Assembly (NCBI GenBank): GCA_963575745.1
Contig: CAUYUJ010007258.1
Span: 143,501-207,500, forward strand
Direction: 5' to 3'
DNA: 64,000 nt
DNA from: Prorocentrum cordatum
Lineage: Eukaryota > Sar > Dinophyceae > Prorocentrales > Prorocentraceae
Every line of letters begins with the position of its first letter. Within the stretch, counting starts at the first letter, position 1. Of this stretch, positions 20,406-31,609 are shown piece after piece. The notes below the pieces were generated by a model that saw only the letters and a list, made by a program, of their open reading frames with translations, was not told the origin of the DNA and did not search any database. The position numbers and the translations under genes were made by a program.

Positions 20406-20733
20406 GACTTCAGGATTTTCGCCATCCCGTAGGGATAAAAAAAAGGCTGAGTTCGGCTGCCTGCTTTGGGATGTAAATCCCTGTATTCTCGCCGGGTCTT
20501 GGAGACTGTAAGACTGCACGGCTTGCCTAATCCCCTGAGCTGGGACTGACCGAAATAACCGCATGTGCCGCAGTACCAAGTCTTCCAGATGTGGTGGTAA
20601 ATTTGGGCGTGTGAGGGGTCGACCCAGCCTCCTGCATGGTGCAACCTACGTCCTGGGGGTAGACGGGACAACCTACCACCCACGGAGCGGAGCTGGAAGC
20701 GTTCACTCTTTAGCCAGTCGGACCTACACGCCT
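20405..20733 (-). pseudogene. LINE Cys-rich C-terminal tail
   Basis: The minus-strand frame reads HIWKTWYCGTCGYFG then RGLGKPC, a CxxC...C zinc-like motif preceded by Trp/His, and ends near YPYGMAKIL beside the TCC repeat. The same pattern, WFCNKCG...EEPC, occurs in gene C at about 56925-56990. Confidence 0.6.
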
Positions 20734-21525
20734 TAGTAGCAGAGCCTTTTACACACGCTGCACGATCCTCCACTTTCGGTCAGGACGTGCGCGGACGCGA
20801 AGCGTGCAACAGCAATGGGAGGCGGAGGAGGGATGCGCTGCACAGAGCGTGCCTCCTCGGGGTCGCGGCTGGCCTGAGCAGCGACGATGGCGCCGAGGCC
20901 TGCTCGCAACAACCGCTTCCTGACCAGCCGAGCCTTGTACTCAACATGGGCGATCCTGGCACGATCGGCCAAGGGCACTCTAGCTCGACGGGCAGCCGCC
21001 TTCGCAAGCTCATCTACCACGCAGTTTCCTCCAATGAGCCAGCTCGGCCACTGGCGCTCAGCGACCTCTTTGCCATCGGGATGTGCTGGCACTTGGATTT
21101 CTGCGACGTCTGAAGGGTCCCGTTGCTGCTTAGAAAGCGTCTTGGCAATTGACCTCCACAGATCTGCTTGAGGCCATGAGGGGCATCGGAGCTGGTCTCC
21201 ATACCACCTTCGGGCCACTTCAGCACAATCAGTAACGTACAAGAGATCGCCTGCTGAGAATTGCACAGCCCAGGCGAAAGCTTGAAGCTCCCCACGGGGC
21301 ACCGTTTGGCTGGCCCCCACCAAGGGCCCGAGAAGCAATGGCGAGTCCTACCCTATGTGTCCTGGGATCGTGGGTGTCGGCGCCTCCTGAAGCATCTCCG
21401 AAGACAATCAGGGGCCCGCCAGGGACTCCTTCACCCAAGCAGGGCGGACCGACGAGGCCACCGTTTAAAAAAGGCCACCGCCGCCCCACGACTCGGAGGT
21501 CGGAGGAGGGGAGGCAGAAGCCCAA
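20733..21525 (-). pseudogene. LINE RNase H domain (two frames)
   Basis: The first frame (21229-21525) has LIVFGDASGGADTHDP, the catalytic DASG-type motif. The second (20733-21338) has RGELQAFAWAVQ (catalytic Glu), YVTDCAEVARRW (Asp) and GGNCVVDELAKAAA (Asp). All four acidic positions expected of RNase H can be traced, but across a frame break. Confidence 0.75.
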
Positions 21526-21543
21526 GGAGCAGGGATGAGGCCC

Positions 21544-22140
21544 TCATCCAAAAGCACGGGTAGGCCTCAGAGTTTGCGACAGCCTCAGGGAGTAGTGACG
21601 CAGACTGAGCATATGCGGGTGAGCTGTCGTTTTTTTGGCACACGTCCAACACCGATGCGCTGCCGTCTCGCGGCCATCCTTGCACCGTTCACTTACATCA
21701 CTCGCACATAAGTTAGCATCGAAACCCCGAGCTCTCGTCCAAAAGCCTCCAGTGGCGATAGAAACCATCGACTCTGATAACTGGCGGCCTCGCTTGGCCT
21801 GGGTGAGATCGTTCACGAACTTCCTGTAAGACTGCATGTCGGCTCCATCGGCGAGCCCCTCACCGCAATACAGCTCTACGGCCTGACGCCACTGCTTGAG
21901 CTCCATGGTGTGCTGCAGCTCGTGCAGTAATGGGCAGCCTGGTCAAGGCTCGTAAACTCGGCGTCACCGAATCTCCAAGAGAAGCCAGCTTGAGCACCTT
22001 CATTCGGCACATCCCACTCCACTGGCGAGACTGGAGACCACCCTGCCTCCAGCAGGTACAATATGACTGTGGATAGCGGCCCGCGAACATGCCGACTCCG
22101 CTGCTCGGACCTGGCGCTCATCAGGTGCTTGGCCGTCGCT
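21544..22140 (-). pseudogene. LINE region between RT and RNase H
   Basis: The frame at 21544-21906 starts MELKQWRQAVELYCGEGLAD and contains ETAAHRCWTC. This position between RT and RNase H often holds a Cys/His element in these Pol proteins. Frames are broken on both sides. Confidence 0.5.
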
Positions 22141-22142
22141 GG

Positions 22143-23500
22143 TCACGCGAGGCTGATGGACGGCCTGAGCTGCGGCTCCTCCAACCACACGGAAAGCCAG
22201 AGGGCCACGCATTGCCGAGGAAGCACAGCCCCTGGATCCGCGCCTGGCAGGCGTCGTGCCAGGAGCGTGGACAGGCAGCGCCCCCTCTTCGAGGAACCCG
22301 CGACCGCCCCCAAGCGCCGCCGCAGTAGCTGCATGTTGGCCCCGCAAGCGCGGTAGACCTGGTGGCCGTGCACCGCCGACGTTTGGGGTCCCGCCCGCTG
22401 CAGCTTGGCCGTGGCGTGCCACCGCCTCGCCGCATGGGCAAAGCGGCGGGGCCTGCCGTGAGACTCAGCGGACTTGGTGGCGCGCTTGCGCGCCGTGGCC
22501 CTGCCTTGACGACGCCCCGCGCTCAGGTCCACGCCCAAGTACGTTGGCTGGAGCACCGCCGACAGCGGCGCGCCTCGCCTCCGAAGAACTTTAACAACTG
22601 CTACTGCATCACAGTGGCGCGCGCAGGTGACCGTGCTCTTGGGCGATATCCCTAGGCCGAGCTTCTTGGCGGCTCGAACCGTGGACATGATCCCTTTGAG
22701 CAGCGTGGCGCGGACGTGTTGCCGCGATCCTGCCACCCGCTGCGAAAGGTCGTCGATCCAGATACGCTCCGACATCGACGGATGCATGGCGCACAACTTC
22801 TTGCACGCGAAAGCCGTGAGGCACTTGGCGAACCTCGCGCCATTCCTCGGCCCCTGCACGATGGAGCACGTGACCTGGAATGGCTCGGTCACAGAGTCGA
22901 GCTGCTGCAGCAACCTCGGGACGAGGCACAGCTGCATCTCCAGACAGAGGACGACTGGAGGAAACCCTTTGCGCGCTGCGCAGCGGGCCAGCGGCCCCCA
23001 CTCGATGTCGTCTTGAAGGCCTCCACGTCGAGCAGGCCGTGGCCGTGCGCGATGCTGAGCCTTGTCTGAGACTCGTCCTGCAGCGCTCTAACGAACGCCT
23101 CTTTCAAGGCGCTGTTGCCAGCCACAGCCGCGTCCCAGCCATCGTCCTGCAACGACGACCACTCCTTCATCTGCGCCTCGCGCGCCATGGACCAGGCACG
23201 GCACAACATCGGCAAGAGACCGATGACGCGATCTTCGCCCGACCGTTTGGCTAGGAGCCTCCCGATCATGCACATGACCTGCCATGGCCAGGACAGGCCC
23301 TCCTCGATCATGGTGAAGAGGCCGCACATGTCCTGAAGCCCCACTGGAGGCAAACGCTCGAAGTCGGTGGGCGACAAGCGGTCCGCGCCTAGGCCCGCGC
23401 GAGCATTCATGCCCCGCAGCGCGTCCTGCAGCTCGCGCGCAGTGAGCGGCTCCAGGGGCTCGGCCTCCGCGAGCGCCCTGACGCCCGCGATGGTGCTCAT
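22143..23500 (-). pseudogene. LINE reverse transcriptase (two frames)
   Basis: The N-terminal half (22889-23500) carries RT motifs LRGMNARAGLGADRLSP, KRSGEDRVIGLLPMLCRAW, WDAAVAGNSALKEAF and LLDVEAF, whose Asp is the first catalytic residue. After a frame shift, 22143-22937 has the catalytic WIDDLSQR and the later LGLGISPKST and TYLGVDLSAGRRQGRA motifs. Catalytic residues are kept, but the two halves are out of frame. Confidence 0.85.
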
Positions 23501-23539
23501 GATGTCGTCGTGCGTGGCTGACCCTCTCCACTTGGCCTG

Positions 23540-24973
23540 CTACTTCTCCACTTTCTTGTCTACAATGTCGATCGGATGGACCAGGGCTCCGAACTCGTCT
23601 GGCTCAGGCTCGTCGTCCTTGATGCTGCGATGAACCTGGCCCTGCGCCGATGTGGAACTGATCCAATCCTGAAGCTCTCTCTGGGAAGCTGCTGCGGCGC
23701 GGCTCTGGGCCCGCCGAGCGGCACGAAACCAATTCTCTTCCCACTCGGACAGCTGCTCTACCGAGAGGTCACACAACCTCCCCATGTCCGTCAAGAGCGC
23801 CGACCAGCAGCCCTGCGAAGGCGGCAGCGCAGATCCTGCCCCGTCTAGAGGCTGGTCAGCCAAGCGCCTGGCCGCCTCCGCCAGCACCAGCACCTGCTGC
23901 TCGCCGTTGCGCCGGCGACGGTGGCGTAGCATGCGTTGCACCACCGTGTGGAGGCGACCCCGCCAGCCAGCCACTCCGTCCTTCAGCGGCTGACTCCTCA
24001 CACGCTCAGCCTGGCGCACTGGCATGACCTTGAGGTCGAAGCCGCCCCGCCGAGATCGCCGAGGAGCGCCGATGTCGCGGTGGGCTCCGATGGTCCGCTC
24101 CACCGCGTCAATAACCCATCGCGCGAACTTGTTACTAATGGGAAGGGCGTGCTTCTCACCCGCCTGATAAGCGAGAGAAGCGCGAATAGGGGACCAAACG
24201 TCCGAAGAAGAGTGTGAGTGCCACGGAACTTGAGCCGAGCAGGCTACGTGCGTGGAGCTAGGAATATAGAAAGCGGGGAGGGGGGCAGAAGAGGCAGCAG
24301 CACCAGCGGGGGCGAGGCTATCCTGCCCCTCGGCCGCGCCGAGGCCCACCCCCCCAGGACCAGACGCAGGGGCTGGGTCTCCTCCCAAACTTTCGCCAAC
24401 TCTCTCTCCCGCTTCAGACGCGGGATCAGCAGCACTACCACTATTAGAAGCTACATCGTCACTCTGACACTGATTACCTACATGCGTGAAGCAAGTCTCG
24501 TCGGCCCAGGGATCTTCTTCCCCGAAGCCGAAATTTAAATCACACCCCTCCAGGTCGGGATCCAGAGCGGGGTCCTCGGCCAGCGCGCCAGGAGTATTTT
24601 CGGCCGCAGGGCCTGAAGCCGAGGAGACCGAACCGTCAGGCCCAGGAGGCCGCAAGACGGGGAAAACATCCGAAACAAGATGCTCGCAATCCGCTTTTAT
24701 GCGGTCGCGAGCCTCCTGAGTCTCCTGCTGCTGGACAAGCTTGGCTTTGCTACTCGTGGAGCCAGCCGTGGGGGAAGCTAAAGGACGGGGCACTTGAGGG
24801 AGCCGAGGGGCTACTTCTAAAGACCTCATCATGAACTGCTGCCCCGCCCCGCGCAGGCGAATGTCTAAGCCGCAGCGTGGGCCCCGGGGCACATCAGAAA
24901 CTGCAGACACTGTGTATGTACGGAAGACAATTCTCAGAGGCCACGGCAACATCGATATGTGAAGTACCTGCAC
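23540..24973 (-). pseudogene. LINE endonuclease-RT linker
   Basis: A 477-codon minus frame between the endonuclease and RT pieces. The start (MLPWPLRIVF, SDVPRGPRCGLDIRLRG) looks like the end of the endonuclease, where SDH is usual; here the His is replaced. The rest is Ala/Pro/Arg-rich linker (LADQPLDGAGSALPP, WEENWFRAARRAQSRAAAAS). Confidence 0.6.
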
Positions 24974-24989
24974 TCCCTACGCAAGTGAA

Positions 24990-25600
24990 TTATATATCAG
25001 CCCTTTTCGTGAATCCTTGGATTCGCCGCAAGAAAGCCGACCGCTGAAACACAGAAGTGTCAATGTTGAAATCTCCAACAATGAACCACGGCAATTGCAC
25101 GCTTTGCATGAACGCTCCGAGCTTCGCGAAGCGCTGCAGGTTCTCTCCTGCGAACCCGACAGACGGATGGGCACAGAAGATTATGGCGATCATCGAAAAA
25201 CCTGCCATGTGCAGGACGACTGGCAGGACACCGCCCAGGGCGTCTGAGCCCTCAGCACAAAAACTGGGCACGGCAGAGGCTTTGGGCAGCACCCTGTGCG
25301 CGTGCCGATGCCCCTGACACATGAAGAGCTCCCCACCCTCGTTGGCCTTCCCTACAGTGGCCTTTGAGGTCGCTCTTCCCGTGGCACGGGCTGGGTTGTC
25401 GACGAACCTCCACTTCAACCGTCTGGCACTCCTCGCCCACTTCGACCGGGCGTGGCAGCCAGCATATGTCTCCGTGAAAGAAATGCACTGGTAGCGCTTG
25501 AGGAAATCTGGCGAACTGATATGGTTCCAGGATGTCGGGCCCAAGCAAGTCACATTCGCAAAGAAAAGATTTGCAGAACTCGCTACTGGCACCAGCGTCA
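24990..25600 (-). pseudogene. LINE APE-like endonuclease
   Basis: Endonuclease motifs in order: LFFANVTCLGPTSWNHI (Asn), ISFTETYAGC (catalytic Glu), AIIFCAHPSVG and FIVGDFNID (the GDFN motif). The frame stops at 24990 before the last His-containing motif. It is out of frame with both ORF1 and the linker. Confidence 0.75.
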
Positions 25601-25668
25601 GCGGCCTCAGGCGGCGCAGGCGGCTCGGTGGCCGAGGAAGCCGCTGGGTCCTCGGCCGCCGCGGGGCC

Positions 25669-26574
25669 TCACGCCGAGGCTGCCCCTCCCGCCTGCGGCG
25701 TGGCCCTGGCCGCAGCCTCGGCCCCCGCCTCCGCTGCCGCTCGCAGCCTCTCCATTTCGGCCTGGACGTCCTCCTCTGAGACGCCAGCTGCCGCGCCGCC
25801 GCCAGCAGCCCCATGCGTCTGCGCCGCGGCGGGGGCCGGGGCAGCGCCCGTGCCTGCTGCCGCTGTGGCGGCAGGGGGCGGCCCTCCTCCTGCCGCGGGC
25901 GCCTGAGCGGCCGCGCCCTGCGCAGGGGGGCCTGCGCCGTCGGCGCGCCTCTTCTTGGCCATGCACTCCTTCGCGCGCTCCTGCAGGGCCGCCGCCTTGG
26001 TGCGCCACTCCGCGACCTGCTCGGCCTTGGGCTGGGCACTCTTCTGGGCGTCCTTCAGCTCCTGCTCAAGCTTCTCCAACTCCACTTTCTCCTCCCCTCC
26101 GCAATCGAGCTCGTCGACGCTGTCGAAGAAGCTGGTGTCCCACGACAGGTCGATGAGCGGCACCTCTGGCGTCGGTGCAGGCGCGGAGGTGACCCCCGCT
26201 GCCTTGGCCAACGCCATCACCGCGTTGCGCTTGTTGATCTCCGCGAGCGCCAGCGTGCGAGCCGTCTCCCCCTCGCGCTCACGCGCGCGTTGGAGGTTGA
26301 GGCTGAAACGCTCGACCTGCGCCCTCGCCTGCTCCCACTTGGCTGAGGCGTCACGCCAAGCCCCCGCCGCCAAGCGCACCGCCTCCTCGGCGGGGACGCT
26401 CTTCGGCGAGGCCGCCGCGATGGCTCCTGCACGACCTTGAGCGCTGCCTCGAGCTTGGCGGTGGCGTCGCTGGCTGGGCCTACGGCTCCACGGAGAGCCG
26501 CCGCACCGCCCCCCTGCCCGCCGCTTTGGTTCTGCCCCTGCGGCGGCTTGAACAAGGTGACCTTGGTGCTGCAC
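25669..26574 (-). pseudogene. LINE ORF1-like coiled-coil protein
   Basis: A minus-strand frame rich in Ala, Glu, Lys and Gln with heptad-like stretches (AKWEQARAQVERFSLNLQRA; EKLEQELKDAQK), then a Gly/Pro/Ala spacer and a short Ala/Glu helix. An upstream frame adds a CSKCSTKVT zinc-like start near 26580. Position and composition suit the nucleic-acid-binding ORF1 of a LINE. Confidence 0.55.
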
Positions 26575-26593
26575 TTGCTACACTTCGCGCCCA

Positions 26594-26700
26594 GGGGGAG
26601 GAGGAGGAGGACGAGGAGGAGGAGGAGGAGGAGGAGGAGGAGGAGGAGGAGGAGGAGGAGGAGGAGGAGTGAGGAGGAAGGGAGGAGGAAGGAGGATGAG
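26594..26700. repeat. GGA microsatellite
   Basis: About 25 GGA triplets immediately beyond the 5' side of the LINE. It is followed by a sequence that recurs at 63556-63650. Confidence 0.9.
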
Positions 26701-26800
26701 ACAGGGAGTGAGGGCAAGCTGGGTGCACTTCCGCCGTATCAGACATCGCATCCCTCCAACCCAACAGTTCCCATTGCACTGATTTTGTCTCTGAACACCG
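26700..26800. repeat. Dispersed repeat next to GGA tract, copy 1
   Basis: GGCAAGCTGGGTGCACT, CATCCCTCC and TTCCCATTGCACTGAT occur in the same order and spacing as GGCAAGCTAGGTGCGCT, TACCCCTCC and TTCCCATTGCGCTAAT at 63567-63640, both directly after a GGA tract. This may be a junction or terminus of an unknown element. Confidence 0.6.
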
Positions 26801-26879
26801 ACGGGTGACATAGCGGACCGGGAACCCCCAGCAGGAATTGTTTGTGCCATGCGTAGTTACCGAACGAAACAAGTGACGT

Positions 26880-28110
26880 ACATTGAAGGAGGAGTTGGCG
26901 GATAAGCAGGAGGATGAGCAGGAGGAAGAGGAGGATGACGGAGCAGAGCAGGGGAAGGTTCGGGGGGATTCTGGGATGTTCCAGGAGTTGTCTACGGGTC
27001 GTAGTTGGCTTCCCCAGGGTCACCGAGGAGGTAGGAGGAGGGGGGAGGAAGAAGGATGGAGGATCCAATCCTCCATGTCCCCTTTCCTTTTCTGTTTCCT
27101 TTGTCCTCGGTCCCCCTCCTCTCTGTACTCTCCAACCCTGAACATCCGTCCTGTCGCCTGCATGCCTTTTTCCATAAAGTTCCCCCCCCTCGTCGCACGA
27201 CCAGGCGTCGTTGGGGCGGTTTCGCCTACAGCCACGCGTGTGAAGCCTGGGCGTTCCGCTCAGCCCACGAGCTCGAAGCCATAAATCGCCAACAACTGAG
27301 CTGAGGCAGGGCGAACGGGTTTCATCGTGCGGGTCTCGCGGCGTTCGCTCCGGCGCCGCGCAGGTGCGTGCTGTTGCGTAATAGTTTCGGCAGCTGCACG
27401 GGAGAGAAGGGCGGGTAGTCCGCGCACGTCCGTCTTGGCTTTGCGCGCTGGAGCTACGCGGTACAAGGATGCATGGTGGGCTGTTTTCGGCATGCGGATG
27501 TCTCCTTGGCACTGTGCACATTCGGCCTCACAGCTTGCAGCACTCGCACAGGCGAAGGCCGGGTGGCTTTTGGACTATGGTTGTCCCTCTGGCGCCCACT
27601 CGCTTTCACAGTGTGCAGCATTTACACGGGTGGAGTCAGTTTTGATGATGCGTTTGATTACAGGACTGATTTCTTCACTGAGGATGAAAATTTCACCCTC
27701 GGAGGACCAAAACTGCAAAAGATTGCACAAATCCCTTGATCCTCAATCCACGGTCCTTGTCCTCCCCCGACGGGAGGGAGGGAGGAGGACTTGGTGGCGG
27801 AAGTCTCTGGGGGTCCCTGGAGCCCTGCGTATGGAAGCTTCTGCGGGCCTCAGGAGTCCCGAAAACATCCGAAACCCTTTGTCACTACTCCTGGATCCTC
27901 GTCCTCCCTACTGCACCAGCGAACTCCCAGAGGTAGTTATCGACCCCCTCCACAGGACTGGCTTTTCAACCCCGAGCGCTCTTCTGACAGCCCGGCGATG
28001 GCCCCCGAAGGCCCGCATTTCCGTCGAGATTCTTTCATGACGTGAAGGGGCCTCGGTCGATTATCGCGCTCCTTCCCTGAGACGGATGCGTTCTCAAGCG
28101 CTGGGCCTGC
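26880..28110. other. No supported gene
   Basis: Open frames overlap on both strands without domains. 26890-27060 contains GGAGGA-rich sequence. 27730-27830 has GGAGGGAGGAGG. Confidence 0.45.
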
Positions 28111-28118
28111 AGCTGAAG

Positions 28119-28156
28119 TTCGGGTGGAGCCCTCGCCCAGGAGGGCTCCACCCGAA
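28119..28156. repeat. Perfect hairpin, 16-base arms
   Basis: TTCGGGTGGAGCCCTC, loop GCCCAG, then its exact complement GAGGGCTCCACCCGAA. A further partial copy, GGCTCCACCCGAACG, follows at about 28164. Confidence 0.9.
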
Positions 28157-28924
28157 CGAGCACGGCTCCACCCGAACGGGGTTGCGGAGAGGAGCCGGCG
28201 CGAGCACGCGAGAACGGGGCCAAGTCTTGTCGAACAGGGTTGCCTGACAGACCGGCCACGCCAACCTCGCCGAGCTTATTTTTTTGAGCACCACCCAGGC
28301 ATCCCACAGGGGGCGGCGCGCGCGCTCAGCAAATCGTATAGCAGCACGGTGCTCGGCGGGGGGCACCGTCTGGCCATGCCGGCTGGACGGCGATGTGCTG
28401 CAGTCAGCCCGCAGAGTAAGGATGGGCAGCCTGCCCAAGGGTATCGCTGCATCCTTGTCTCCTCGGTGCATCCTCTGCCACTTTCGTTGGCAGCGCCCCG
28501 CTCGAAGAAGCTTCGAGATGGTCGACCAGGGCCCTTGCATCCTCATCGCGCATCCTTGCTATACGGGCTGGCTGTACATCACGTGTATGCTACGTGTTTG
28601 GCTCCGACGTGCGCGTCCCAGGAGGGCAGGGCTGGGCCCAAACGCTGTTTTTGCTGGACTTCGGCTGTGTTTTTTTGTGCTGGCAGGGAGGTACAGGAAA
28701 ACGGGTAGGGCAAAACGAAGCACAAAACGAAAACAAAACGAACAACTACGTTTAGGTCCAGCCCTGAAGGAGGGCGCGTCTTACCAGCCCAGACACCCGG
28801 CGCCTCGATTTTTACGAGGCGCGGGCGGCTCCGACCTCGCGGCCTTTTTCCCCAGGACTGCCTCCTCGCCCCGAGACGTTTTTGTTGGACAAGGACCCCG
28901 AGAGGCCGAACATTTCGAACAACC

Positions 28925-29055
28925 TCTCCCCCTCCTCCTCCTCTTCCTCCTCCTCCTCCTCCTTCTCCTCCTCCTCCTCCTCCTCCTCCTCCTCCTCGTC
29001 CTCGTCCTCGTCCTCCTCCGCGTGGTCCTCCCCCTCCTCCTCCTCCTCCTACACA
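28925..29055. repeat. CCT microsatellite
   Basis: About 40 CCT/CGT triplets. The Ser/Leu/Gly frames across it are artefacts. Confidence 0.9.
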
Positions 29056-29384
29056 TTGCATCCCGTTTTTTTCGAGACGTCGGCTGTCTGAGAGAGAGTG
29101 TCGCCAAAGCGCCCGGCGAGGCGTTCCAGCGCGTCGCCCACGAGGAGGCCTCGCAGCGCAGCGTCGCCCCCGGCCTGGCGCAGCTGCTGCCGCGGCCTCG
29201 GCCGGGGCGCCGAGACGGCGAGACGGCGCGGCGGCGCGCGGCCTCCCTGGCGAGGAGCGGCGATCGACGAGGATCGGCCCAGCGGTCCGACGAGGCAAAC
29301 TCTCCTACCTCGAGGGCGGCCAAGAGGGGGGCTGTGCTGGCGAGGAGCAGTTGGGAAGCCGCAAGCGGGCGAGCCGCCAAAAAC

Positions 29385-29600
29385 GCGAAAACGGGAAAAC
29401 CCGTAAAGTCGTAAACCCGACGGTTTTCGCGTAAAGTAGCGCTTTTCCCGAAATGGCCGATGTGCGCGAAAACGGGAAAACCCGTAAAGTCGTAAACCGG
29501 ACGGTTTTCGCGTAAAGTAGCGGTTTCCCCGGATTGGCCGATTTGCGCGGAAACGGCCCCAGCGTTAAACGCGTAACGAGCCACGCGTTGGTTTACGACT
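29385..29600. repeat. 80 bp tandem repeat with GTAAAGTCGTAAAC core
   Basis: GCGAAAACGGGAAAACCCG begins at 29385 and again at 29465. Each unit carries GTAAAGTCGTAAAC and GGTTTTCGCGTAAAGTAGCG. A third, diverged part ends near 29600. Related sequence returns at 33355-33600. Confidence 0.85.
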
Positions 29601-29649
29601 TTCCGAATTTACGCGATTACCGAGCGGGCGGTGGCCAGGGCCGCGGAGG

Positions 29650-29990
29650 AAAGGAGGAGGTGCCACCTCCTCCTCCTCCCCCACCGTGGGGGAGGAGGAG
29701 GAGAAGGAGGAGGGGGAGGAGGAGGAGGAGGAGGAGGAGGAGGAGGAGGAGGAGGACAAGGAGGAGCAAGAGAAGGAAGAGACGAGGAGGACTGGGGGGG
29801 GCAGGAGGAAAAGAGGAGAAGAGGGGAGGAGACAAGGAGGAGGGGATAGGAGGCGGAGGAGGAGAGGACGAGGGTACAAGGGTGAGAAGAAGGGGGGAGG
29901 AGGAGGAGGAGGAAGAGGAGGAGGAGGAGGAGGAGGAGGAGGTGGCGGAGGAGGAGGAGGTTGAGGAGGAGGAGGAGGAACAGCAGGGCC
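29650..29990. repeat. GGA microsatellite
   Basis: Interrupted GGA/GAG repeats over about 340 bases. No gene. Confidence 0.85.
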
Positions 29991-30159
29991 CAGGCCTTCG
30001 ACGACATGTAATTCGCCAGCCCAACGGACTAGAGGCGTGCTAAGATCTCCAGCAACTGGTTAGCAGTATTTCTAGTTCGCGCGCGCGGGGCGGCCCCTTG
30101 GGGTCCCCGAACGAAGAATATCCCGGCAAGGTCCTGGGCGGTCCGACTCAGAGATGGTT

Positions 30160-30760
30160 TTCCGCCTGGGCGCGGCCTCTCAGGCCCCCAGAGCGCGCCA
30201 AGAGGGCCCCAAGAGGCCCCCAAGGCTGCCCGAGAGGCCCAACGAGCGCTCCAAGACGCCGAAGATGACCCCAAGACGGTCCAAGAGGCCCCCAAGTGGC
30301 CTCCAAGAGGCCTCACAAGAGGGCCCCGAGATGCCAAAACCATAGTTTGTATGATGGTTTGGGCAAGATTTTCGCCTTGTAGACGGTCCAAGAGGCCCCC
30401 AAGAGCGCCCCAAGACGGGCCAAGAGGCTTCCAAGAGGGCCCCAAGAGGACACAAGAGGGCCCCGAGACGGCCCAAGAGGCGCCCAAGACGGCACAAGAG
30501 AGGCCCAAGATGGCCCCAAGAGGGGGCCGAGAGGGGGACCACGAACCAACAACTCGAGCCTTCCGCCCCAAGAGGGCACCAGGAGGCCCCGAGAGGCCCC
30601 CAGGAGGCCCCAAGATGCCGCCAAGAGGCTCCCAAAAGGCCCCAGGAGGCCCCCAGGAGGCCCAAAAGAGGCCCCAGAAGGCTTCAAAAATGCCTCCCAA
30701 GCGCTCCCGAACGGTTTCTCAAAAGACCCCAAGAGGCCTCCCAAAGAAGCATCTTTACGA
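30160..30760. repeat. CCAAGAGGGCCCC-type degenerate repeat array
   Basis: Dozens of CCCCAAGAGG / CCCAAGACGG / GGCCCCGAGA words at 10-18 base spacing. The Trp/Gly/Leu frames on the minus strand and Pro/Arg/Lys frames on the plus strand are repeat artefacts. The reverse complement (CCTCTTGGGG) is seen elsewhere in the window. Confidence 0.85.
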
Positions 30761-30834
30761 CGACCCTGTTTGGCCCCAAGAGCAACACGAGATGACAACG
30801 AGAGGCTTCCTCCTCCGCCCCTTCCTCTTCGTCC

Positions 30835-31240
30835 TCCTCCTCCTCCTCCTCCTCCTCCTACTTATCATCATCCGAATCCCTCTCCTTCTCATCCTCTCCT
30901 CCTCCTCCCTTCCCCTTCCCTATCCTCATGTTCCTTCTCCTCGGCGGCGCCACAATGGCCCCGAGCTGCTCGCCCACGGCGAAGCAGTAGCGATCATGCA
31001 ATATGGGCCGGCGGAATGAGCGAAGAGGTTGAAATGTATCATAGCGCTTCGCTACAAGCTCTGACTTGAGATGCAACATGAGCCACAGGATAGCACCACA
31101 AATGGGGCGGTCCGGCAGCCGTTTCGCCGAAAGCTTCCTCACAATCTTGAGGAATCGCGCTTTCGCCTCAATACCGGCTACATTCCTGGTCCAAACAGCC
31201 ACGACCCGTCGGAAAATATACACTGAGGCCCACATGGCCG
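30835..31240. other. CCT tract and unassigned sequence
   Basis: 30835-30860 is CCT repeats. A minus-strand frame (30858-31235; RFLKIVRKLSAKRLPDRP) has natural-looking composition but no recognisable domain, and the plus strand is open over part of it. Confidence 0.3.
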
Positions 31241-31609
31241 CGCTCTATGCTTCCGCTGCTGCGATCTTTAAGGGCCGTTCATGGCTTCTTGGGGTTTTTC
31301 TCCTTCGGTCCTCGATCTCACCCCGTTTCGTGTCCCCCCGCTGCCGAGCGCCCGAGAGGGTTGGGGGGTAGCGGAAGGATCGAAGACAGCTGGCTCTCCT
31401 TTGGGGTCCCCGCTGGGGCCGCCGGGGCGGCCGCAGCGGAGGCCTCACGGGGACTTCCAGGGAACTCCACGCTCCATGTGAGGGGGGGGATCTGCCGAGC
31501 TCACTGCCAGGGGCGCACCTCGCTGGCAGCAGCGGCGTGCCTCACCGAGTTCACTGCCAGCGGCTAGCACGTCGTCTGCTCAGCTCACTGCCGGCGGCGT
31601 GCTCTCTGC

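Larger units (their letters stand above)
20405..26600 (-). mobile_element. Degenerate non-LTR retrotransposon (LINE) with APE endonuclease and RNase H
   Basis: Read on the minus strand, the parts come in the order of an APE-type LINE: Gly/Ala-rich coiled-coil ORF1, endonuclease, linker, reverse transcriptase, RNase H and a Cys-rich tail. At least five frame changes split it, so it is inactive. The 3' end runs straight into a long trinucleotide tract. RT and RNase H wording fits LINE-type elements common in dinoflagellates; the clade was not determined. The 5' end near 26590 abuts a GGA tract. Confidence 0.85.

Noticed and set aside
19305-20773. Minus-strand frames of 396-424 codons over the GGA/GAT tract
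   Set aside because: Poly-Ser/Leu/Pro generated by trinucleotide repeats; all three frames are open.
28284-29414. 376-codon plus-strand frame
   Set aside because: Spans a CCT microsatellite, has no recognisable domain, and is opposed by equally long minus frames.
30858-31235. Minus-strand frame with RFLKIVRKLSAKRLPDRP
   Set aside because: Possible exon, but isolated, with no domain or splice support.
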